Part shown: piece after piece, positions 8,330 through 18,957 of the stretch
Layout: each line of letters starts with the position of its first letter
Numbering within the stretch: the stretch's first letter is position 1
Assembly (NCBI GenBank): GCA_965213595.1
Contig: CBDBZO010000006.1
Coordinates: 3,720,001 to 3,784,000 of the forward strand
Direction: 5' to 3'
From: JBCCFC01 sp965213595
GTDB taxonomy: Bacteria; Chloroflexota; Anaerolineae; Caldilineales; Caldilineaceae
DNA: 64,000 bases
Position numbers and translations under genes: made by a program
The notes under the pieces: model-generated
Database searches by the model: none
Told to the model about the DNA's origin: nothing
Seen by the model: only the letters and a program-made list of their open reading frames with translations

Positions 8330-8470
8330 CCACCAGGCTTTGTTGGCAACGTCCGGCCAGCGTTGAAACGCCGGCCTGGTTTGCGAAATCCGCTAAAGCG
8401 GGTTAAACACAGTGCGCTGAAGCGCACTTCGCCACTCAGGCGTCGAATAAATTCGACGCCGCTCACAACT
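8330..8470. repeat. String of four short hairpins upstream of the PHP/AlbA gene
   Basis: In sequence: accaggc...gcctggt, ccgctaaagcgg, gtgcgctgaagcgcac, and ggcgtcgaataaattcgacgcc. Each has perfect or near-perfect arms and a very short A-rich loop. This REP-like hairpin cluster lies between the two minus-strand genes. No coding potential. Confidence 0.75.
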
Positions 8471-8520
8471 TACCAATCAAGCCAATCAAGCTACGCAATT
8501 GTCCAAGCGCTACTCAAAAA

Positions 8521-11139
<2,619 letters not shown>

Positions 11140-11436
11140 TCGGTACTCAAAACCCTCTACTACAATAATTTACTAAAAACTTCAAATACTGAATTGTCCT
11201 ATCTTTCCTTATATTATGCAAATTTTTATCTTGACTTTCCGTAAGCGCTCCCCTTAGCGTGCACTAGATTGGCAGGAAATAGCCATTGTGGGGTGATTTC
11301 GCTATACTGGCACAGAAAATCAAAGAGCCGAGCGGATTGGGCGGATGCAGCGGATGAAGACGGATCAGAAATCCGCTTGTATCCACCCAATCCGCTGCAT
11401 CCGCTCGACATCTAGAACCCTAGAAATCGGATAGTC
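11140..11436. repeat. Spacer with an imperfect palindrome of GCGGAT words (11328-11408)
   Basis: The 297-bp gap has no gene. Its right part has a left arm made of gcggattgggcggatgcag and a right arm atccacccaatccgctgcat, both built from repeated GCGGAT/ATCCGC words, closing on a short centre. The same word palindrome recurs near 25449-25545, 49446-49531 and 54845-55086. Confidence 0.75.
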
Positions 11437-12072
11437 ATGGCAAGCAAACAGGCCACCCTCGGCGGCTTTCTCGATGCGCTGGCGGCCAAACAATCCACGC
11501 CCGGCGGCGGCGGTGCGGCAGCGTTGACGGGCAGCCAGGCGGCGGCGCTCGTAAGCATGGTCGCCAATTTTACGCTGGGGCGCAAAAAGTATGCGGACGT
11601 GCAGGAAGCCATGGAAGCGACGCTCGCCCAGAGCGAAGCGCTGCGCGCCGAGCTGCTTCACCTTGTCGACCGCGATGCCGAGGCCTTTGGCGCGGTGATG
11701 GAGGCCTACGGCTTGCCCAGAACGACGGACGACGAAAAGTCCGCGCGCGCGAACGCGATTCAGCAGGCGATGAAGGGGGCAACCGACGTGCCGCTGACTG
11801 TGACCCGAAAGTGCGTCGAGGTGCTGAGGTTGATCGAGACGGTCGCACGGGGCAACAGCAACGTCGTCAGCGATGCGGCGGCGGCGCTCTACCTTGCCCG
11901 CGCCGCCATTGATACGGCCATTGTCAACGTCAACATCAATCTGAAAGTTATTCGGGACGACGCTTTTGTGCAGCCAGCGAGTCAACGTCGCGACGCACTG
12001 TTCAGCGAGGCCAAAGCAGCATACAAAGTCGCCAAAGCCGCCTGTGAACAAACGCTGGAGATTGACTTATGA
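11437..12072 (+). CDS. Cyclodeaminase/cyclohydrolase family protein (FchA-like)
   Basis: A 211-residue all-helical protein of the FTCD-C family. It has the Gly-rich STPGGGGAAALTG motif at about residues 20-32 and the following ALVSMVANFTLGRKKY. Relatives act as methenyltetrahydrofolate cyclohydrolase or formimino-THF cyclodeaminase. It ends with ATGA overlapping the start of the folD gene, so the two are translationally coupled. That context favours a one-carbon folate role over histidine degradation. Confidence 0.9.
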   Translation: MASKQATLGGFLDALAAKQSTPGGGGAAALTGSQAAALVSMVANFTLGRKKYADVQEAMEATLAQSEALRAELLHLVDRDAEAFGAVMEAYGLPRTTDDEKSARANAIQQAMKGATDVPLTVTRKCVEVLRLIETVARGNSNVVSDAAAALYLARAAIDTAIVNVNINLKVIRDDAFVQPASQRRDALFSEAKAAYKVAKAACEQTLEIDL

Positions 12073-12926
12073 GCGCAAAGCTGCTGGACGGACGCGCGCT
12101 GGCCAAACAGATGAAGGCCGAGCTAAAAATGACCTTTGCCTCGGCCAAGAACAGCGGCCTTACGCCAACGCTGGCCGCGCTGCGCGTGGGCGACGACGAA
12201 TCGGCGGCGGGCTACGCGCGCGCCATCGCCAAAAATTGCCGGAGCGCGGGGACTAATTTTCACGCCGTTGAGCTGCCTGCCGAGGCGACGCACGACCAGG
12301 CCGAGCAGGCCCTGCACGCGCTCAACGCCGACGACAGCGTCCACGGCATCATGATTCTGGAGCCGCTACCGCTGCAAATCAACGGCAACCGGCTGCTCGA
12401 CGCGCTCGACCCGCGCAAGGACATCGACGGCGTGCATCCGCTCAACGCCGGTCGGCTGGCGGCGCAGCGACCGCCGCTGGACTTTTTTGTGCCGGCCACG
12501 CCCGCGGGTGGCATGGCGCTGCTGGAGGCGGCAGGCGTGGATTTTGTGGGCAAACGGGCCGTGGTCGTCGGGCGCAGCGAGATTGTGGGCAAGCCGATGG
12601 CCATGCTGCTGCTGCACCGCCACTGCACGGTGACGATGGCGCACAGTCGCACGGTCAACCTGCCCGCACTCTGCCGCGAGGCGGATATTTTATGCGTGGC
12701 GGTGGGTCGCCCGGAAATGGTGAAGGGCGCGTGGGTGAAGCCCGGCGCGGTGGTGGTCGACTTTGGGACGACGTACACGGACGAGGGGCTCAAGGGAGAT
12801 TGTGAGCAGGCGAGCGTGGCGGAAGTAGCGGGAATGCTGACGCCCGTTCCCGGCGGCACGGGGCCGGTGACGAACGCGATGTTGATGGGGAATTTGCTGA
12901 AGGCGCTGACGGAGCAGGGGAGTTAG
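12069..12926 (+). CDS. folD: Bifunctional methylenetetrahydrofolate dehydrogenase/cyclohydrolase
   Basis: A 285-residue FolD: NADP-dependent oxidation of 5,10-methylene-THF and hydrolysis of the methenyl form. The catalytic Tyr/Lys pair is in GYARAIAKNC (about residues 46-55). PLPLQIN, DIDGVHPLNAG, the TPAGG loop and the Rossmann motif VVVGRSEIVGKPMA follow, with the C-terminal signature TPVPGGTGPVTNAML. The P-C-T-P motif reads ATPAGG, a minor variation. Co-occurrence with an FchA-like cyclohydrolase suggests the two enzymes share the second step. Confidence 0.95.
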   Translation: MSAKLLDGRALAKQMKAELKMTFASAKNSGLTPTLAALRVGDDESAAGYARAIAKNCRSAGTNFHAVELPAEATHDQAEQALHALNADDSVHGIMILEPLPLQINGNRLLDALDPRKDIDGVHPLNAGRLAAQRPPLDFFVPATPAGGMALLEAAGVDFVGKRAVVVGRSEIVGKPMAMLLLHRHCTVTMAHSRTVNLPALCREADILCVAVGRPEMVKGAWVKPGAVVVDFGTTYTDEGLKGDCEQASVAEVAGMLTPVPGGTGPVTNAMLMGNLLKALTEQGS

Positions 12927-13022
12927 GGAGCAGGGGAGCAGGGGAGCAGGGGAGCAGGGGAGCAGGGGAGCAGGGGAGCTTTCAATACACCCTTGCTCCC
13001 CTGCTCCTCCGCTCCCTTGCTC
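12906..13022. repeat. Tandem aggggagc octamers and inverted complement between convergent genes
   Basis: About seven near-perfect copies of the 8-mer aggggagc run from the end of folD. After a short AT-rich centre (tttcaatacaccct) comes the complementary run tgctcccctgctcc. The large stem could terminate both convergent transcripts. The tract overlaps the last codons of folD. Confidence 0.85.
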
Positions 13023-13033
13023 CCCATCACAAC

Positions 13034-13627
13034 CTACGCCGCCTGCGGCAGCACCAGATCACACGCCTCGGCGGGCATCCAGTGGGCGTCCTTGCCCTCC
13101 CACTTGACGTTGCAGCCGATGGGGTTGGTCAGCGGCTGGCTGATGGCCTTGCCGCTCGTCTGCTCTTCGAGCACGCGCTCGAGATCGTTGACCGTCATCT
13201 TCTCCGTCTCGCGCGGATTGTCCACGCCGCGGCCGGTGTAGACCAGGCGGCGGTCGGCGTCGAAGACGTAGAAGTGGGGCGTGCGCAGCGCGCCGTACGC
13301 CTCCGCCACGTCCTGCGACTCATCGCGCAGGTAAATCCATGGGAAGTTGTGCTCCTTCATGCGCGAGACCATGTGGTCGAAGTCGTCATCGGGGTGGGTG
13401 TTCTCGCTGTTGGAGTTGATGCCGACAAAGTCCACGCCGCGCGGCGCAAATTTCTCCACCGTCTGCCGCGTCACCTCGTCCGAGCCGGTGACGTAGGGGC
13501 AGTGGTTGCAGGTAAAGAAGACGACGAGGGTGTCGGCGTCAAAGTCAGAGAGGGCGTAAGTTTCGCCGTCGGTGGCGGGCAGCTTGAAGTTGGGGGCCTG
13601 CTCGCCGAGTTCTAGGGTAAAAGCCAT
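13034..13627 (-). CDS. Thioredoxin-family (AhpC/TSA-like) protein
   Basis: A 197-residue redoxin. The fold starts at LGEQAPNFKLPATDGETYALSDF, and the redox motif is FFTCNHCPYVTGSD (Cys about 40 and 43, a CxxC). The later part has DRRLVYTGRGVDNP, typical of the DUF953-like thioredoxin/peroxiredoxin subgroup, and FYVFDADRRLVY. No signal peptide, so cytoplasmic. It probably acts as a thiol reductase or peroxidase. It is single and convergent with folD. Confidence 0.85.
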   Translation of the reverse strand: MAFTLELGEQAPNFKLPATDGETYALSDFDADTLVVFFTCNHCPYVTGSDEVTRQTVEKFAPRGVDFVGINSNSENTHPDDDFDHMVSRMKEHNFPWIYLRDESQDVAEAYGALRTPHFYVFDADRRLVYTGRGVDNPRETEKMTVNDLERVLEEQTSGKAISQPLTNPIGCNVKWEGKDAHWMPAEACDLVLPQAA

Positions 13628-14077
13628 GGGAGTTCCTCCTGTGGAGTTTGAGTGCTTGGATTGGGTTGGTGCGGCAGCTTGCCTGTTTCACCGGCGCGGG
13701 TTGTGCCCGGTGCAGGGCTTCGCACTGGTTGTTAGCTTACCATAACTGCCGTCTCTTGGCCGTAAGCCTGTTGACGATGTCTAGTCTCTCGTTGGTGGAG
13801 GTGGTTGGGTTGTGAGTGCAATGCACGGCGTGGGCGATGGTTTGTTTGCCTCCTTGATGGACGCCATGCAGCGCACTCGCCGTGATGGCTCGTCCGTCAG
13901 CTTGGCGGACGCCGTGCGGCGTATTCACGGCGAGAGGGTCGAGTGCATTGCACGGCGCAAGGCGGGGTTGCATCATCTGTCGGGCAGCGCGTCGTGCGCT
14001 GCACTCGTGATCCAACCAAGCTGGTGGACGAAGTGGGTTTAGCAAATCCGCTCACAAATGAAATTCAGTCGCACGCT
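13628..14077. repeat. Gene-free spacer with tgca-centred repeats
   Basis: The words gagtgcaatgcacggcg (about 13815) and gagtgcattgcacggcg (about 13940) are direct repeats that are each partly palindromic. Related cgccatgcagcgcactcgccgtg and cgccgtgcggcgtattcacggcg lie between them. Short open frames here have no plausible protein features. Confidence 0.5.
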
Positions 14078-16414
14078 ATGCAGCAATCGAACCGACCACT
14101 CGCCCCTCACCACTTACCAATTCACCTCCTCGTCCTCCTCGCCTACCTGGCCCTTACCCTCGTGATGACGTGGCCGCTGGCCGCGAACTTCACGACGGCC
14201 ATTCCCGGCGACGGCTTTGACGGCTGGCAGAATTACTGGAACCTGTGGTGGGTCAAAGTCGCACTGGTGGAGCGGGTGCAGAATCCATTCACCACGGACT
14301 TGCTTTATCACCCTACCGGCGTCGACCTCTACTTCCACACCCTCAACCCCTTCAACGGCTTGGTCACGCTGCCGATTCAACTCACGGGCGGGCTGATTGT
14401 TGCGTACAACTTCGTCGTTCTCATCAGTTGGGTACTCGGAGGCTACGGAACTTACTTGCTGACGCGGTGGAGTATTGAAAGATCAAAGAATAAAGATTTA
14501 AGATTGGGTAGTGACCACACCGCTAACCTACTCAACAATGCGGCAAGTCACCCTAATGATCGACTACCCAATCTTCATTCTTTAATCCTTCTTCATTCCC
14601 CCCCCTTCCTCGCCGGCGTCATCTTCACCTTCTCGCCCTTCCACATGGCCCACCTACTCGGCCACCTGCAGGTGATGGCCCTGCAGTGGATTCCCTTCTA
14701 CGCGCTCTACCTCCTGCGCGCGCTCGATCAGCAGCGGCGCGGCCGACCGTGGCGGCACAGCGCGCTGCTGGCCGGGCTCTTCTTGATTTTAGCCGGATTG
14801 TGCGATTGGTACTTCGTGCTCTATCTCTTTCTGTTTACTGGTCTGGCAGTTCTCTGGCAAATTGCTAGTCGTCTAATCTCTCAGCCTCTCAGGCTCCCCT
14901 TTAATCCCGCGCAGGGCAAGCTCCACCCCCCTGCGCCGAATCTCTCCCGTGCCCTGGCCCCCCTGCTCCCCGGCGCGATAGCCGGCCTCCTCTTCCTCCT
15001 CGTCCTCTCGCCCATCCTGCTGCCCATGATCCGCGCCGCCACCCAGTTTAGCTTCATGGTGCGCCCGTCGAGCGATTTGTACATCCTCAGCGCCACCGTC
15101 GCCGACTTTGTGATCCCCAACCGGCTGCACGCGCTCTTTCGCCCGCAGAGCTTTACCTGGCTGGGCAACCAAATCGCGCCCGTTAGCGAGCGCACGATTG
15201 CAATTGGCTACGTGCCGCTGCTCCTCGCCGCCCTCGCCCTCTGGCGCGACCGTCACACGGGCTGGCGACGCACGGCGCTGTGGGCCGCCATCGCCGGGTT
15301 TTTCTTTTTGATGGCGCTGGGTCCGCAAATCAATCCGCTCACTATCATGCAAGCCGATATCCCACTCAATCCGCCAGACGGCCTCGCCGCGTGGACGCCC
15401 TTTGCCGTGCTCAACGAACTCATCCCCTTCATGCGCATCAGCCGCAGCGTAAGCCGCTATGCGCTGATGGTGCAGCTGGCGGTGGCGGTGCTGGCGGGGA
15501 TGGGGTTGCAAACAGCTTTAACGCAAAGGCGCAAAGGCGCAAAGGGGGATCGGGATACATCGAGCGAAAGCGTGACGGGAAATCCGCGTTTATCCGCGTT
15601 TATCTGCGGTTCCCTTCTTCTTTTTGTGCTCGCCGAGTTTTGGGTCGCGCCCTATCCAATGTCGCCGCCGGATACGCCAAGTTTTTATACGGAACTTCGC
15701 GGCCAAACGGCCCCCAACGGCGCGACGGGTGTGCTCAACCTGCCCCTGAATTTTGACCGCCCCGGCTACCTGCTCTACCAGACCGTGCACCAGCAGCCGC
15801 TCACCGTCGCCTACATCTCGCGTGACGATCCGCGCACGCTGACCGAGCGCGCCCCCGTGCTCCAGCACTTTCGCCACCTCGGCCCCGACATCATCGATAC
15901 AGACCCGGCGACCGTCGGGCGGACGGTGCTCAACGACCTCGATGTGGGCTGGGTGGTGCTGGATCGCTACAAGATGCCGGGCGGGCTGGAGCGCGAGTAT
16001 ACGGAATCGCTGGCGGGGAAGATTTTCGCGGGGCAAGCGCCAACTTTCGAGGACGAGCGGCTGACGGTCTACGCCGTGCAGTCCGTCGATGAGGCGGAGC
16101 CTTATGTCACGCTGGGTGAACTCAACTGGGGGCCGTTGACTGCATCGGGTGACGGCACGCAGGCTCGCGCCATCACCGAAGCGCCGGCGCAGCTGCACGT
16201 GCGCCACGCGCCAGCGGATGCCGCGCTGCGGATTCGCTATCGCGGCGGTGATTTGCTTGTCGAGCGGGGGGAGGAAGTCCTACGGCTGCCCGCCGCGCCG
16301 GGCGGCGACGAGGCGCTGATTGCGCTGGAGGGTGTAGAAACGATCACGCTGCGCGGCGAATCAGAAGTATGGGTTGATTCAACCATTCTACAGAAAGTGG
16401 CGCTGATAAAGTAG
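14078..16414 (+). CDS. Large polytopic membrane protein, possibly GT-C-like
   Basis: A 778-residue integral membrane protein with about ten hydrophobic segments. The first two-thirds carry TM helices (LLVLLAYLALTLVMTWPLAA first), then a C-terminal extracytoplasmic region of about 250 residues. FTFSPFHMAHLLGHLQVMALQWIPFYALY and the FTTAIPGDGFDGWQNYWNLWW loop are typical of large Chloroflexota membrane proteins related to GT-C glycosyltransferases; donor and acceptor are unknown. Start is ATG 14078 (MQQSNRP). Two segments look inserted: RSKNKDLRLGSDHTANLLNN and following (about 14481-14594), and TQRRKGAKGDRDTSSESVTG and following (about 15518-15613). Both are translated repeat-type DNA lying in loops. 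Confidence 0.75.
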   Translation: MQQSNRPLAPHHLPIHLLVLLAYLALTLVMTWPLAANFTTAIPGDGFDGWQNYWNLWWVKVALVERVQNPFTTDLLYHPTGVDLYFHTLNPFNGLVTLPIQLTGGLIVAYNFVVLISWVLGGYGTYLLTRWSIERSKNKDLRLGSDHTANLLNNAASHPNDRLPNLHSLILLHSPPFLAGVIFTFSPFHMAHLLGHLQVMALQWIPFYALYLLRALDQQRRGRPWRHSALLAGLFLILAGLCDWYFVLYLFLFTGLAVLWQIASRLISQPLRLPFNPAQGKLHPPAPNLSRALAPLLPGAIAGLLFLLVLSPILLPMIRAATQFSFMVRPSSDLYILSATVADFVIPNRLHALFRPQSFTWLGNQIAPVSERTIAIGYVPLLLAALALWRDRHTGWRRTALWAAIAGFFFLMALGPQINPLTIMQADIPLNPPDGLAAWTPFAVLNELIPFMRISRSVSRYALMVQLAVAVLAGMGLQTALTQRRKGAKGDRDTSSESVTGNPRLSAFICGSLLLFVLAEFWVAPYPMSPPDTPSFYTELRGQTAPNGATGVLNLPLNFDRPGYLLYQTVHQQPLTVAYISRDDPRTLTERAPVLQHFRHLGPDIIDTDPATVGRTVLNDLDVGWVVLDRYKMPGGLEREYTESLAGKIFAGQAPTFEDERLTVYAVQSVDEAEPYVTLGELNWGPLTASGDGTQARAITEAPAQLHVRHAPADAALRIRYRGGDLLVERGEEVLRLPAAPGGDEALIALEGVETITLRGESEVWVDSTILQKVALIK
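14481..14594. repeat. Imperfect palindromic element inside the membrane-protein gene
   Basis: The left arm has aaagatttaagattgggtag and the right arm ctacccaatcttcattcttt; both are AT-richer than the flanks. The frame is kept through the element. It interrupts an otherwise continuous hydrophobic pattern. Confidence 0.7.
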
Positions 16415-16527
16415 AATCGGCGGGCGAATTTCGCGGCTTTGAGCACCGCAACTACCGCTGGTGCGAATGGCGCGATCCCAGCGGCATTCGGCTGGAGTGT
16501 GTCGAACGGCTGGCGGAGTGCTGCTAA
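16414..16527 (+). pseudogene. C-terminal remnant of a glyoxalase/VOC-like gene
   Basis: Directly after the membrane-protein stop, an open stretch with no start reads ESAGEFRGFEHRNYRWCEWR, then DPSGIRLECVERLAECC and a stop. The pattern Y.W.E.RDP.G..LE is the usual C-terminal beta-strand of vicinal-oxygen-chelate domains. Only about 37 codons remain. It is probably a deletion remnant. Confidence 0.4.
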
Positions 16528-16540
16528 GCTGGAATCCGAG

Positions 16541-16568
16541 TTGACAAATATCCAACTAGGTGTAAAAT
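16541..16568 (+). promoter_or_regulatory. Promoter of the second sugar-importer operon
   Basis: TTGACA at 16541-16546, 16-bp spacer, TAAAAT at 16563-16568. The 5' leader to the first ATG is about 130 nt. Confidence 0.55.
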
Positions 16569-16705
16569 ACGCAGACCGGCCCTGCTCCCTAATCTTTTCT
16601 GCAACAGCTCCCCTGTTGCGAAGGCCTGTCGTCGGTTGCCTCGATACACTCCGCAGTTGCACACAAAAATCAGCCTGCCCGATCAAACCAGTAGGAAATC
16701 TTTTC

Positions 16706-17734
16706 ATGTCAGTTGACGTTGCACCCTCTATGAAAACGCTTTCAGACAGTGCAAGACCGCTGCCAGCCAGAAAGAAGCGCTGGGGCAGGGATAAGGTTTA
16801 TAGCAACCTATCCTATCTTTTGATGGTGCTGCCGGGCGCGATTTGGCTCTTTTTGTTTTCCTATCTGCCCATGCCCGGCATCTTGATGGCGTTCAAAGAA
16901 TACCGGCTTGCCCGGCCCCCGCAGGATTCCTGGATTCAAAACAAGTTTATCTACAGCCTCATCCAAAGCCCTTGGGTGGGGCTGGATAATTTTCGATATT
17001 TGGTTCTCCCCACCAACGTCGACGCCACGATAGCGTACGTTCGCAACACGGTTTTATACAACCTGCTCTTCATGGTAGTGGGTCTGGTGCTCTCGGTTGC
17101 GTTGGCCGTGATTATCTTCGAGTTGACCAACCGGTTCGTGGCCAAAGTCTACCACTCCGTGCTCTTTCTGCCCTTCTTTATCTCGTGGATTGTGGTGGCT
17201 TACGTGGTCTACGCGCTGGGGAGCTCCAACGGGATTATCAACACGATGTTTACCTCCTTCGGGCTGGAGCCGATTGAGGTGTACAAAGAAAAGGCGTACT
17301 GGCCCTTTATTTTCTTGATTGCCAACATTTGGAAGTACACCGGCAACGGCTCCATTATCTACCTCGCCACCATCACCGGCGTCCCGCGCGAGCTGTACGA
17401 AGCCGCCGCCGTGGACGGGGCCAGCAAGTGGAAGCAGTTCACCTCGATCACGCTGCCCTCTATTATGCCCGTAATTGTGCTGCTGCAAATTCTGGCGGTC
17501 GGCCGCATCCTCGGCTCGGATTTTGATATGTTCTATACGCTGCCCAACGGCGCGGCGCTCGTCAAGGATGTAACGTATACGCTGGATGTCTTTGTCTACA
17601 GCATGTTGCGGAGTTCCACGCCGCTGGGCTACCCCGCCGCCGCCGCGTTCCTGCAGTCTGCTTTCGGCTTCATTCTAATTCTGGTGACCAACTTGATCGT
17701 GCGCAGGACAAAGCCAGAATTGGCGCTGTTCTAA
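16706..17734 (+). CDS. Sugar ABC transporter permease, LplB-like
   Basis: A 342-residue BPD-type permease. The start ATG 16706 (MSVDVAPS) is used because the upstream open frame continues through the promoter and a pseudogene remnant. TM1 is LSYLLMVLPGAIWLFLFSYL, followed by PMPGILMAFKEYR, a hallmark of the LplB/YteP subgroup. The EAA loop is VDGASKWKQFTSITLPSIMP. It is first of three co-directional importer genes, with a YtcP-like permease and an LplA-like lipoprotein. Likely substrates are plant- or polysaccharide-derived oligosaccharides. No ATPase gene is nearby. Confidence 0.9.
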   Translation: MSVDVAPSMKTLSDSARPLPARKKRWGRDKVYSNLSYLLMVLPGAIWLFLFSYLPMPGILMAFKEYRLARPPQDSWIQNKFIYSLIQSPWVGLDNFRYLVLPTNVDATIAYVRNTVLYNLLFMVVGLVLSVALAVIIFELTNRFVAKVYHSVLFLPFFISWIVVAYVVYALGSSNGIINTMFTSFGLEPIEVYKEKAYWPFIFLIANIWKYTGNGSIIYLATITGVPRELYEAAAVDGASKWKQFTSITLPSIMPVIVLLQILAVGRILGSDFDMFYTLPNGAALVKDVTYTLDVFVYSMLRSSTPLGYPAAAAFLQSAFGFILILVTNLIVRRTKPELALF

Positions 17735-17755
17735 CGTTTGCTGCAAAGAGGAATT

Positions 17756-18727
17756 ATGAACATAAGTATGGAATCGGGCACGGCGGTGGAGGTTCAACCG
17801 CGACGGGGAGTTCGCTTGTTTGCCGGGCGCAAACGGCGGGATGTCCTCGCCATTTCGCCGCTGACGAATCTCGGTTTTAACCTGCTGCTGATCCTCTTCT
17901 GCGTTGTGACGCTGATTCCCGTTTACGTGATTGTCATCGCCTCGCTCACCTCCGAAGCGTCGCTGACGGCGAACGGGTATCAGCTGTGGCCCACGGAATT
18001 TTCGGGCGCGGCCTACCGCTTCCTATTCAACCAGGGATCGATTGTGATGACGGCCTACCGCAACACGATCATCGCCACCACGGCGGGAACCGTCCTCTCC
18101 GTGATCATGGTGGGGCTGTATGCGTATCCGCTCTCCAGGCCCAACTTCAGATTTGGCACCTTCTTCACCTTTTTCGCCTTTTTCACCCTGCTGTTCAACG
18201 GCGGTCTGGTCGCCTACTACATGGTGCTGCGGCAGGTGCTGCTGCTGCAAAACACGCTGTGGGCGCTCTTTCTGCCCTCCGCCTTTAGCCCATTCTGGGT
18301 GATTGTGATGCGCACCTTCTACAAAATGAACGTGCCCGGCGAAATTCTCGAAGCCGCCCGCATCGATGGCGCCAGCGAGTGGCGCACCTTTCTCCAGATC
18401 GTCGTCCCGCTCTCCATTCCGGGGCTGGCGACGGTGGCGCTCTTTAGCGCGATTGGCATTTGGAACAATTTCTTCAACTGCCTGCTGCTGGTGGACAATG
18501 CCGAATTCTACAGCCTCCAGTTCACCATCTATACCACGCTAAACAACATCCGCTTCCTGCTGGAAAATGCGGACAAGATGGCGGGGCTGGTCAACATCTC
18601 CGAGCTCCCCTCGCAGACGTTTCGCATGGCCATGGCCGTGGTGACGGTGGGGCCGATCATCCTGGCCTATCCGTTCTTCCAGCGCTACTTCGTCAAGGGG
18701 TTAACCATCGGGGCAATCAAGGGATAG
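17756..18727 (+). CDS. Sugar ABC transporter permease, YtcP-like
   Basis: A 323-residue permease. ATG 17756 is preceded by AGAGGA, so it is preferred over an ATG 18 bp upstream. TM segments start with NLGFNLLLILFCVVTLIPVY. The subgroup-typical SLTSEASLTANGYQLWP, FNGGLVAYYMVLRQVLLLQNT and the EAA loop IDGASEWRTFLQIVVPLSIP are present. The gene starts 21 bp after the LplB-like permease and is followed after 230 bp by the binding protein. The last residues GLTIGAIKG match the family end. Confidence 0.9.
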   Translation: MNISMESGTAVEVQPRRGVRLFAGRKRRDVLAISPLTNLGFNLLLILFCVVTLIPVYVIVIASLTSEASLTANGYQLWPTEFSGAAYRFLFNQGSIVMTAYRNTIIATTAGTVLSVIMVGLYAYPLSRPNFRFGTFFTFFAFFTLLFNGGLVAYYMVLRQVLLLQNTLWALFLPSAFSPFWVIVMRTFYKMNVPGEILEAARIDGASEWRTFLQIVVPLSIPGLATVALFSAIGIWNNFFNCLLLVDNAEFYSLQFTIYTTLNNIRFLLENADKMAGLVNISELPSQTFRMAMAVVTVGPIILAYPFFQRYFVKGLTIGAIKG

Positions 18728-18877
18728 ATTCGGGTAAGTCGCCGCTGGCCACCAATTTTTGGCATGTACTTGCGTTGCCATCCACGGGCATTTTCTGCGG
18801 CAGCAGCCGTACTTATAAACATGCTTATGGCGGGCAGAGGCAAGTATAGCAAGTATAAGTGAACGAACCATCCCATC

Positions 18878-18946
18878 AATCTTGTTCGCCAACGTTGTTC
18901 AGTCAACGTTGTTCAATCAACGTTGTTCAATCAATCTTATTCAAAG
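18878..18946 (+). repeat. Five tandem degenerate 14-bp repeats before the binding-protein gene
   Basis: The unit aacgttgttcaatc is exact at 18905-18918 and 18919-18932. It has one change at 18891-18904 and degenerate copies on both sides (aatcttgttcgcc, aatcttattcaaag). The last copy runs into the AAAGGAGA ribosome-binding site of the downstream ATG. The unit core aacgtt is palindromic, so regulator binding is possible. Confidence 0.85.
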
Positions 18947-18957
18947 GAGAGTAAACC

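Noticed and set aside
13812..14042. 76-residue open frame upstream of the membrane protein
   Set aside because: It is made of palindromic repeat words, has no RBS and no protein-like pattern.
18878..18946. CRISPR array
   Set aside because: Units are 14 bp and contiguous, with no spacers and no cas genes.
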